Below are positions 55,906 to 64,000 of a stretch of DNA of 64,000 nt, in pieces. Position 1 is the stretch's first letter; every line of letters starts with the position of its first letter. The translations under genes and the position numbers were made by a program. The notes under the pieces are model-generated. The model saw only the letters and a program-made list of their open reading frames with translations, had not been told where the DNA came from and made no database searches. Location: contig CM077643.1 of NCBI GenBank assembly GCA_039707465.1, positions 245,935,919-245,999,918 of the forward strand. The letters are read 5' to 3'. Origin of the DNA: Rhabdophis nuchalis (Eukaryota > Chordata > Lepidosauria > Squamata > Natricidae).

Positions 55906-56230
55906 TTTACGATCGGCCCCCATACATAGGTGGAGAAATAAGCTGGCAATTTTCAAACAAAATGAAATGGTTCGAATGGAAAACAAGGGATGGAAGGCCA
56001 AGGAAAAGCAGGAATCGAGGCCCTAATGAAATCCCAACGGCAGCCTTCAATCCAGGGAGGAACTGCCACTGTGCCGTCCTGTTCAAAAAGCACAGTGTGA
56101 TGCAAGGTGACAATTGGAAGATGTATGTGTCCACATCTCATTTTGTTGCCTCTAGCCCAGTAAACTACAGAGTGTACTGTCGGTCCAGTGATTTAGGAGC
56201 TGTGACATCCCTGTTTGTAAGCAAAAATAA
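55906..56230. other. Single-copy sequence, candidate conserved noncoding or coding DNA
   Basis: A plus-strand frame starting at 55962 is open for about 95 codons before it runs into the TTCC tract. It is of mixed, non-repetitive composition, but no domain is recognised, and no splice or promoter signal was identified. A conserved noncoding element is an alternative explanation. Confidence 0.25.
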
Positions 56231-56355
56231 AAATAAAATTAAAAATGGGTGGGTGGGTGGGTGGGGAATCCCTGTCATCTCATTCCTGTCCACACATACA
56301 CAAAATGTGTATATATGTTTAGATAGTGACAAATCTGGGGGAATTCCAAAGATAA

Positions 56356-56878
56356 ATACCTTCCTTCCTTCGTTCCTCCCTCCCTCTCTTTCTCCTTCCC
56401 TCCCTTCCCTCTCTCCCTCTTTTCCTTCTTCCCTCCCTCCCTTCCTTCCCTCCCTTCCCTCCCTCCCTCCTTCTGTCCATCCTTCCTTCGTTCCTTTGTT
56501 CCTTCCCTCCTTCCTTCCCTCATCTTTTATTTCTTCCCTTTCTACCTTTCCTCCTTCCTTTCCCCTCCTTCCTTCCTTTGTCCCTTCCTTCCCTCTTTTT
56601 TCCTCTCTTCTTTCTTCATTCCCTCCCTGCCCTCCTTCTTCCTTCTTTCTCTTTCTCCCTCCCTCCTTCCTTCCTTCCTTCCTTCCTTCCTTCCCTCTTC
56701 CCTTCCTTCCTTCCCTCCCTCCCTCATTCCCTCCCTCTTTTTACTTCCCTCCCTTCCTCCCTTTCCTCCTTCCTTCCCTCTCCTTCCTTCCTTTGTTCCT
56801 TCCTTCCCTCCCTCTTTATTTCCTTCCTTTCTTCCCTCCCTCCCTCTTCCCTTTCTTCCTTCCTCCCTTCCTTCTCTA
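56356..56878 (+). repeat. (TTCC)n/(CCCT)n polypyrimidine tract
   Basis: About 520 bp with almost no purines on the plus strand, built from TTCC, CTCC and TTTC units with irregular interruptions. The long Ser/Pro/Phe and Glu/Gly/Lys frames across it are artefacts. Confidence 0.95.
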
Positions 56879-56899
56879 AAGAACCTCCTGAAAATACAA

Positions 56900-57780
56900 A
56901 TCTGGGTGGGATTAATCTGAAGAGAAAGAACAGATGGGACTGTTGTTGTGGCTGCCAGTCGCATGGGCAGAAGGCAATGAAAAATAATTCCATTTCCCTC
57001 CTCAGTTGGGAAAGCTTAAACTGGTGATCAGTGGTGGATATGGCAGATGGAGGTGGCTGGCAGACTTCATCACAAAGTGATGTCGGTATTAATAAAAAAA
57101 GGATCACATTTATGCCCAGGGAGAATTTTGTACTGGCTCCACAATCTAAGTTACTTGTAAGGAGGTAGTGTGCATGTATGTGTGTGTTAGAGAGAGATTC
57201 TCTCTTCCTCTTTCTTGCACAACTAGATGCAGATATTATTATGCTGGGGAGGGGAGGATGTTTTTCATTTATCCCAAAATAAATGAACTAATGGCAATGT
57301 TTTTTCTTCAATGCTTTCATCTCAAAATAATTTTCTCAGAATGACTTAAAGAATCAGTAAATATTAGCCATGAAATAAATCAGTCCATTTTCTTGATCTT
57401 GCTGTGTTCTATTTACTCACTCACTAATCAAGGCTCTTGATATCCTTAACACAGAATTAGATTCACCATGTATGGAATTGCCTCCCCAAAGGTGTTTCAC
57501 TGGCACTGACTTTAGTATTATTTCAGTGCCAGGTGAAGATCTTATTTATTTTCTCAGGCTTTTTAACTGGCTTTTAATTGTATTTTGATTCACACAGTTT
57601 TAGTTCTGAATGACAGCCTTGAAGCTGCATAGGGGATATGGTGTTTTATTTTGCATATTGTTTATTTATTTATTATTGAAAATGCATTTATAGTATGTGG
57701 TATTGTATTGGATTTCTTTTTTGGTATGTTTTTTAAAATTGTAAATCATCCTAATAGCTTCAGCTCTAGGCAGGTGTTTT
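56900..57780. other. Unassigned sequence
   Basis: No feature recognised. Confidence 0.3.
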
Positions 57781-57786
57781 TTTAAT

Positions 57787-57836
57787 GAATGAATGAGTGA
57801 GTGAGTGAGTAAGTGAGTGAGTGAATGAATGAATTC
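57787..57836 (+). repeat. (GAGT)n/(GAAT)n tetranucleotide
   Basis: About 12 units, GAAT at each side and GAGT in the centre. Confidence 0.9.
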
Positions 57837-57864
57837 ATGAACGAACAAATGAATACATGACTTA

Positions 57865-58260
57865 TTAAGGAAACTGGGTATGTTTAACCTGAAGAAGGCA
57901 AGGCTAAGAGGACATATAAGCACCCTTCCAATATTTAAAGATCCATCATATGGAAGAGGGGGTGGATTAATTCTTCATAGTCCCAGAGAGTAGGAGAAGA
58001 ATTAATGAAACTAGTGAACCAGAGATAGGTTGCAATCGGGCAAACCGGTAGTGATAGCAGTGAGTGGCTCCACCCACCTGCCCGGACACTTCTGCACATG
58101 TGGAGAAAAATCATGCACGGAAGAGCGAACCAGTAGAAAAAAATAATGGAAACCCACCACTGCAGTGAACCCTTAAAGAAGGTGTTCCAGCTTGAAACAA
58201 GGGAGAATTGCCTAACAGGGAGAGGTATTAAGAGGTAAAGCAACCTATTTAATCCAGTTC
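57865..58260 (+). mobile_element. CR1 LINE fragment split by a hAT element
   Basis: GGGTATGTTTAACCTGAAGA, AGGCAAGGCTAAGAGGACAT and ATATTTAAAGATCCATCATA give a decayed CR1 coding segment (FNLKKARLRGHISTLPIFKD-like). It continues after the hAT element with AGAATTGCCTAACAGGGAG. Confidence 0.75.
58020..58162 (+). mobile_element. hAT-type element (143 bp)
   Basis: From CAGAGATAGGTTGC to GGAAACCCACCACTG. Flanking octamers TAGTGAAC and CAGTGAAC match at 7 of 8. Internal GGGCAAACCGGTAGTG and CTCCACCCACCTGCCC blocks match 32458-32615. Confidence 0.8.
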
Positions 58261-58359
58261 GAATCCCAGCAAAGGGTATGGCCAGCTGATGAGAGCTAAT
58301 AAGCTCGAAATAGATCTATCCTTGTCTCTCAGATTTATTTATTGATCAGCTCATTAAAC

Positions 58360-58524
<165 letters not shown>

Positions 58525-58549
58525 AAATTTCTTTAAGGGATGATTAATT

Positions 58550-58687
58550 CTGAAGCCTGCCTGATGATGACAAGTGAGATCTTGTCAAAACGTTACAATA
58601 ACATTTCTATGCCTTATACACGGGAAAATCCCCGAAGCCAGCTATGCCAGCATACCTACACCCGTGAAAATCTACGAAAATCTACGA
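58550..58687 (+). mobile_element. Single copy of the hammerhead-like repeat arm
   Basis: It matches 40298-40424 from GAAGCCTGCCTGATGATGAC to AATCTACGAAA. CTGATGA is at 58561-58567, the GACAAG/CTTGTC stem at 58569-58586. The GAAA box is changed to AAAA, so if this is a ribozyme it should be inactive. The terminal AATCTACGAA is duplicated. Confidence 0.65.
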
Positions 58688-58707
58688 AAACATATACATA
58701 TATATAA

Positions 58708-58770
58708 GGGAAACAGTATGTCTCCTCCCTTAATTGGGGCCTAATAATAACAGGTTGTTGTGAAACAATT
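58708..58770 (+). repeat. Left arm of inverted repeat flanking the LINE
   Basis: GGGAAACAGTATGTCTCCTC, TTAATTGGGGC and TTGTGAAACAATT are mirrored at 62861-62918 with a few mismatches and a small indel. A (TA)n run (58773-58820) separates it from the LINE 3' end. Confidence 0.9.
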
Positions 58771-58772
58771 AC

Positions 58773-58820
<48 letters not shown>

Positions 58821-58823
<3 letters not shown>

Positions 58824-61800
58824 AATGTAATTTAATTTGTAAACCGCTCCTTCTCCCCACAGGGACTCGGGGCGGTGCACAGGGAGAATAAAAACAATAA
58901 ATATACAACCATAGCATAAAAACGAATTAAATCTAATACCTGTGCTAAAAATCCCATTAAACACTAAAATACCCTATAATTAAATAAAAACCGCATAGCA
59001 GAGAGACTACCCTAGGCCGGCCAAGCAGAAAAGATATGTTTTTAATTTCAGGCAGAAGGAGCGGAGGTCCGTAGTTGTTCGAATATCGGGGGGAAGGTTG
59101 TTCCAGAGGGCTGGGCCTGCCACAGAGAGCACCCTTCCCCTGGGCGTCGCCCGCTGACAAAGTCTAGTGGACGGCACCCGGAGAAGTCCCTCTCTGTGGG
59201 AGCGAATCGGCTGTGAGGATGTATGAGGCAGGATCCGATCCCGCAGATAGCTAGGTCCCGAGCCATGGAGCGCTTTAAAGATGATAACTAACACCTTGAA
59301 GCGCACCCGGAAGACAACAGGCAGCCAGTGCAGCTCGCGCAAGAGCAGTGTTACATGGGAAAACCTAGAGGTTCCCATAATTGCTCGCGCGGCTGCATTC
59401 TGGACCAACTGAAGTCTCCGGGTGCACCTCAAGGGGAGCCCCATGTAGAGAGAGTTACAATAGTCCAGTCGGGATGTCACGAGTGCATGAGTGACTGTGC
59501 GAAGAGCGTCCCGATCCAATAGGGGGCGCAATTGGCGGACCTGGTAAAACGCCCTCCTGGCCACGGCTGTCACTTGATCTTCCATGGACAGCCGGGCATC
59601 TAGGAGGACACCCAAAGTGCGCACCCCATCCACAGGGGCAAGATGTTCGCCCCCTATGGCCAGCGATGGAGTCATCTGGTTGAATCGGGCAGCCGGAAAC
59701 CACAGCCACTCAGTCTTGGTCGGGTTGAGTCTGAGTCCGTTACCTCCCATTCAGATCCGTACGGCTTCCAGGCACTGGCACATCACCGCTACGGCATCGT
59801 TGGGGTGGTTTGGGGTAGATATATACAGCTGAGTATCATCAGCGTAAAGATGGTACTCTACCCCAAAACCACGGATGATCTCACCCAGCGGCTTCATATA
59901 TGTGTTGAACAGGAGAGGCGAGAGGACCGACCCCTGAGGCACCCCACACGTGAGGGGTCTTGAGGTCGGCCTCTGCTCTCCTGCCAATACAAATTGCGAT
60001 CGGCCAGAGAGGTAGGAGGAGAACCACCGTAAAACGGTGCCTCCCACCCCCAACCCCCCCAGCCGATGCAATAGGATACCATGGTCGATGGTATCAAAAG
60101 CCGCTGAGAGGTCTAATAGGACCAGGATGGAGGAACAACCCCCATCTCTGGCCCTCCAGAGATCATCAACCAACGCGACCAATGCCGTCTCGGTGCTATG
60201 CCCGGGCCGAAAGCCGGACTGGCGTGGGTCTAGATAATCAACTTCCTCCAGGTGACGGGGAAACTGTTGTGCCACCACACTCTCAACAACCTTCGCCAAA
60301 AAGGGAAGGTTGGAGACTGGACGATAGTTGGTTAATAGAGCTGGATCCAAAGAGGGCTTCTTAAGGAGGGGCCTCACCATAGCCTCTTTTAGGGAAGCAG
60401 GCAAGGAACCCTCACTTAAGGATGCGTTGACAACCTCTTGGAGCCAGCCTCGTGTCACCTCCCAGGATGCCAGTACAAGCCAGGAGGGACACAGGTCCAA
60501 TAAACATGTGGTGGCTCTCAGTCGCCCACGTAACCTGTCCATATCCTCGGAAGTAACGGAGTCAAACTCCTCCCAAACAAGATCTGCCTCGTGGCATCCC
60601 ACTGGGCCATCAATGGGGGTTAGCTCATTCTGTATCTGAGTGATTTTCTCCTGCAGAAAAGTCACAAATTCCTCTGCTCTACCCTGTAACGGGGCTTCCC
60701 GCACCCTCTGTTGAAGGAGGGAGCGGGTCACCCTAAACAGGGCGGCAGGGCGGTTTTCTGCGGATGCTATGAGAGTGGCACAATGATGACGTTTGGCCAC
60801 TCTCAGCGCCACAATGTAAGTCCGTAAATGGGCTCTTACCTGTGTCCAGTCAGATTCAGAACGAGTAGACCTCCATCTTCTCTCTAGGCATCTCTTGCGG
60901 CGTTTCATCACCCTTAGCTCCTCGGTAAACCAAGGAGCCAGGGCGGTTCGCCGCCGCAAGAGAGGCCGCAAAGGCGCGACCCGATCCAAGGCTCCCGTGG
61001 TCGCAGTATTCCATGCGGCCACGAGGTCCTCCATCGGGGCGCGGGTCTGGGGTACAGGAAGTGGCCCAAGCGCCGTCTGGAACCCATCAGGGTCCATCAG
61101 GCGCCTGGGGCGGAACCAGATAGGTGATTCTGGTTCCGTCTCCCTGCGGAGGGGAGTAGCGGTCGGAAAGTCGAGCCAGAGAAGTGAGTGGTCTGACCAT
61201 GACAAGGGTGTGATGACTATATCCCCTATACCCAGATCACTCTTCCATTGGCCTGAGACAAAGATGAGGTCCGGTGTATGTCCACCCTCGTGGGTGGGGC
61301 CTTGAATTAGTTGGGTCAGGTCCATGGCCGTCATGGAAGCCATGAACTCCCGAGCTACCTCGGATGATTCGCCCAACGATGGCAGATTAAAGTCCCCCAT
61401 GACTAAAAGTCTGGGGGTCTCAACTGCCACCGTAGCGATCACCTCGAGGAGCTCGGGCAGGGCTGCTGCTACATAGCGGGGAGCCAGGTATACAACCAGC
61501 AAGCCCAACTGCCTCCCAAGGCCCCACTTCATGCAGAGGGACTCACAACCGGTGGTCTGTGGCACAATGGTCTCTCTCGGCTCAAGACCTTCCTTAATAA
61601 TGACCGCTACCCCGCCGCCCCTGCATACGGCCCGAGGCTGATGAAAAGCGCGGTAACCTGGTGGGCACATTTCGACGAGGGGGAGTCCTCCCTCGTGGCC
61701 CAACCAGGTCTCCGCAATTCCTACCAGGTCCGGCTCCCCCTCTGACACAAGGTCATGGACGAGGGGGGCTTTGTTGACCACGGACCTGGCGTTGTAAAAC

Positions 61801-62820
61801 ATCAGCCGCAGGCCCTGGCTCTGTATTCCCTGACCACCTAGCCTGCGGGGGTTGTGGCACCTGACCGTTTGTAGCCAACGGCTACGTGCAACCAACCGGG
61901 AGGCTGGAACGTGTCTCCCCTCGGCCCTGCCCCTCCCCACGACCCTCTGGATTAGTATGCCCTCCAACGGAACGATTCGTGGTTCCCCCCTCATATCGGA
62001 TCCTTCCATCTCCTCCCGTCGGCTGCTGGCCCGGCCCTTTCTTTCATGTTGTTCTTTCGTCTCTATCTGTCTATGCCCACCCCCCTCCCTGGTACCCCCT
62101 AAAACAGACAATAATTTACATATTAAAAATCCCCTAAGGCCGCGCTTCGCCCGTCTCTCCGGATTAATAAATCCCTCATCAAGACGGACCCTCGATAGTG
62201 CAGAGGGCCAAACCTACGAGAACGGGGACTCTCGCAGCAGCAAAAGGTTCGCTCTGGAGTACATACTACTATAAATAGACAACTAAAAATTATCGATAAA
62301 TAGGTAATGTAAGATGGAGTTCATCAGTGGGACATGGGTTTAAAATACAATAGATTTTAAAATATCGTTAGCCAAGATTTAAAATATATTTCATCAATTG
62401 ATGTTAAAAATGAAATAAAGTGCGTCAGTTAGGATTAAAGTTGGTATTAGCTCACAATGTCAGTTAGGATATTCATTTAGTTGTTCCGGTCCATAGGTCT
62501 TTAGGACAGATTACAGTCTTTCGGGATAACATGGCTCAGTTCTCTCGGTCTTAGGAGGCCATAGGGGGAAAGGTGGTAAAGTTGGTCAGCATGGCCGTTC
62601 GCGTCCATTTCGGCGCTCTCACCGCCGCCATCTCTCTCTCCTGCACCACCGCCTTAGCCACCGGCCTCTCGGCGCTCCCACCGCCATTGGCCTGGCTTCC
62701 AGCGGCCGCCTCACCACTCCCTCCATTTCTCTCACCAACCTCCCGGCTCTCTCACCGCCGCCATCTTCTTTCCACCTCCATCATCGCCGACGCCACTGGC
62801 CTCCGGCGCTCTCCCCTCTC
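58821..62820 (-). mobile_element. Near full-length L2/CR1-group LINE
   Basis: Read on the minus strand, a GC-rich 5' UTR of about 260 bp (62560-62820) has repeated CACCGCCGCCAT-type blocks. An AT-rich segment follows (62215-62560), then a long ORF (to 59007), then a 3' UTR with GCACCGCCCCGAGTCCC and an A/T-rich terminus at 58821. It is about 4.0 kb. The protein has an APE endonuclease and a reverse transcriptase and a C-terminal HWLPV region, the layout of the L2/CR1 group within the Jockey superfamily. Truncated relatives on both strands in this window show that this family has been active in the lineage. Confidence 0.92.
59007..62111 (-). pseudogene. LINE ORF: APE endonuclease-reverse transcriptase, one in-frame stop
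   Basis: The frame runs from 62111 to 59007 in a single phase (786 codons, a TGA, then 247 codons). The frame is open upstream to 62217 without an ATG, so the true start is uncertain; the given first codon is TTG. The endonuclease spans about residues 102-316 (NARSVVNK, AETWL at 133-137, MGDFN at 238-242, WSDHS at 305-309). Reverse transcriptase motifs are NYRPVSNLPFLAK (595-607), QSGFR (631-635), LSAAFDTIDH (668-677), GVPQGSVLSPLLF (723-735) and YADD (756-759). The premature TGA at 59751-59753 lies 27 residues after YADD, in EAVRI-stop-MGGN, where the copy at 31300 has TGG (RVWMG). The C-terminal part has LDYCNSLYMGLP, LRELHWLPVVFRVRFKVLV and ends RLAGLG-like. It also lacks three residues (LVR) relative to that copy. 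The truncated protein would keep the catalytic motifs but lose the thumb and C-terminus. Confidence 0.9.
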
Positions 62821-62851
62821 TATAATAGTAACATATAATGTTACTATTATA
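62821..62851. repeat. Short perfect palindrome at the LINE 5' junction
   Basis: TATAATAGTAACAT and ATGTTACTATTATA are exact 14-bp inverted arms around ATA. It lies exactly between the LINE 5' end and the (TA)n/inverted-repeat arm. Confidence 0.85.
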
Positions 62852-62860
62852 TATATATAT

Positions 62861-62918
62861 AATTGTTTCACAACACCCTGTTAGAGCCCCAATTAAGGGA
62901 GGAGACATACTGTTTCCT
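62861..62918 (-). repeat. Right arm of inverted repeat flanking the LINE
   Basis: AATTGTTTCACAAC, CCCCAATTAAGGGAGGAG and ACATACTGTTTCC are the reverse complement of 58708-58770. A (TA)n run (62845-62860) lies on its LINE side. Confidence 0.9.
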
Positions 62919-62993
62919 TTTCTGTCTTTCGGCTCATAACCAGAGACCATCTAGACAGAAAGCCATGAGTTCCGTTGTGTGAGTTTTTTAATA

Positions 62994-63047
62994 TGTGTGT
63001 TAGTTTTATTTATTGATTGATTGATCAGCTCATAAAACTAACACACA
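62994..63047. repeat. 16-bp perfect hairpin sequence
   Basis: TGTGTGTTAGTTTTAT (62994-63009) and ATAAAACTAACACACA (63032-63047) are exact inverted arms. The loop contains TTGATTGATTGATCAGCTC. A segment with TTTATTTATTGATCAGCTCA and AAACTAACACACAC is also found at 58333-58370. Confidence 0.85.
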
Positions 63048-63069
63048 GATATATATATATTTATATAAT

Positions 63070-63242
63070 ATAGGGATAGTTTTAGTTTTATAGGGGTTTT
63101 AGCGCAGGGCCAGTTTAATTTGTTTTTAATCTTTGTACTCTGTCTTTTTTTAATTGTTTTAATTGTATTTTTAATTCCCTGTGCCCCGCCTCGAGTCCCT
63201 TCGGGGAGAGAGAGCGGGTTTATAAATTAAAATTATTATAAC
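63070..63242 (+). mobile_element. L2-like LINE 3' tail
   Basis: TTTTAGCGCAGGGCCAGTTTAA, then CCTGTGCCCCGCCTCGAGTC, TTATAAATTAAAATTATTAT. It is a 5'-truncated 3' UTR in opposite orientation to the large LINE next to it. Confidence 0.8.
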
Positions 63243-64000
63243 CATTTGAGAAATGAGTAAATGCTTGTATAGAAATGTAATAATTGGCAGACGATAAAAG
63301 CAGAAGCCGCCCACTCACCCAGAGCTGGGCTTTGCTTCTTTCCTAGTAATTTGCAGATCTTTTTCCCTTCCATTTCTTGCACACACAAAAAACCCCAGTA
63401 GGGACTCCCAAAAGACTTCCCATCTTTAGTTATACTTAAATTCCAACATGGAGAAAGCTATCAATTTGTTGTTGCAGGATCGTTGTTTGCTCTCTCCCCC
63501 TTTCTCTCTCATCCATGTGCTTGCAAGACCCACAAGCCTTTATTTTTTATCATTGGTAATTTGTTCTTTTTCACAACCTAAAGCCAAGTATTTCTTCTGG
63601 GAAGTGATGAAGGGGGGGGGGGTAGGAAGGCAGCCTGGTCGTCTCCTTTGATTTTTCTCAATTTCAGTGGAGAGCAGAGCCATAAAGATACCCTTGAGAA
63701 GAAGCCAGCCAAGGAATCATTTACTCTGTTTCCGGGTTTTTTTTTCTACCAATACTGCTTCTTTCTGCAAACTTTCACAACTTGTTAGCCTAGCTGAACT
63801 GCTGGAATTCAATGATAAAAGTTTTTTTTTGTCAGCTTGCATGACACTTTAATGAAGATAAAGGGGGCTTTCAAAAGGTAGCTCTTCACAAGATTTTGTT
63901 TAGGAGGAAATAATGAACAGGGTACATGGCCTGGTTAAAGGTACAAAGCTAAGATGGATCACTTTTCGGTGCTGCAGAACATCACAATAGCATTTTGACC
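63243..64000. other. Unassigned sequence
   Basis: No repeat family or exon was recognised. The two 60-70 codon frames have no domain features. Confidence 0.3.

Noticed and set aside
55962..56879. 305-codon open frame on the plus strand
   Set aside because: About 180 codons are translated TTCC repeat. Only the first ~95 codons are non-repetitive, and they show no recognisable domain, so it was listed only as a candidate region.
59584..62274. Plus-strand frames opposite the large LINE
   Set aside because: They are antisense shadows of the LINE ORF.

Overview
This is vertebrate nuclear DNA, most likely from a squamate reptile and probably a snake. That is an inference from repeat content: CR1 and L2-like LINEs, RTE/Bov-B LINE fragments, several tRNA-derived SINE families of the Sauria type, very many short hAT-type elements ending in CAGTGGTGGG, and long perfect microsatellites. 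No host protein-coding exon, rRNA or tRNA gene could be supported. Nearly every open reading frame longer than 60 codons is part of a retrotransposon, a low-complexity tract, or chance. The window reads as an intergenic or intronic, repeat-rich region.

Layout. 1-13 kb: hAT elements, a repeat family beginning CAGGTAGTCC, a solo LTR (4518-5099), a 1.3-kb hAT-bounded element with a (TTTC)n tract and GC-rich cargo (5680-6990), an L2-like LINE split by a solo LTR (9735-10620) and a Bov-B fragment (11018-11685). 13-20 kb: mostly non-repetitive AT-rich DNA with one SINE and a pure GAA tract. 20-32 kb: nested SINEs, solo LTR, hAT, CR1 and L2-like fragments. 32-40 kb: a perfect 135-bp palindromic hAT MITE (33869-34003), a possible Helitron, and two SINE/TIR elements. 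40-48 kb: a perfect 108-bp-arm palindrome carrying hammerhead-ribozyme-like cores (40169-40400), further LINE pieces and a solo LTR. 48-58 kb: CR1 copies, candidate conserved noncoding DNA, a hAT element containing a 41-bp minisatellite with a 246-bp higher-order period (54216-55288), and a 520-bp polypyrimidine tract. 58-63 kb: a nearly full-length L2/CR1-group LINE on the minus strand (58821-62820). Its endonuclease and reverse transcriptase domains are open and it is broken by a single nonsense codon; it sits in the centre of an older inverted repeat.

How the parts relate. The window is a record of nested transposition. Exact target-site duplications (8 bp for hAT elements, 5 bp for LTRs) can be read by eye at more than a dozen insertions, so insertion order can be inferred: LTR into SINE, LTR into LINE, LINE tail into LTR, hAT into CR1 and hAT into the CAGGTAGTCC family. 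The main candidates for follow-up are the hammerhead-like palindrome, the near-intact LINE inside a palindrome, the perfect palindromic MITE, a 40-bp micro-hAT, and the higher-order minisatellite.
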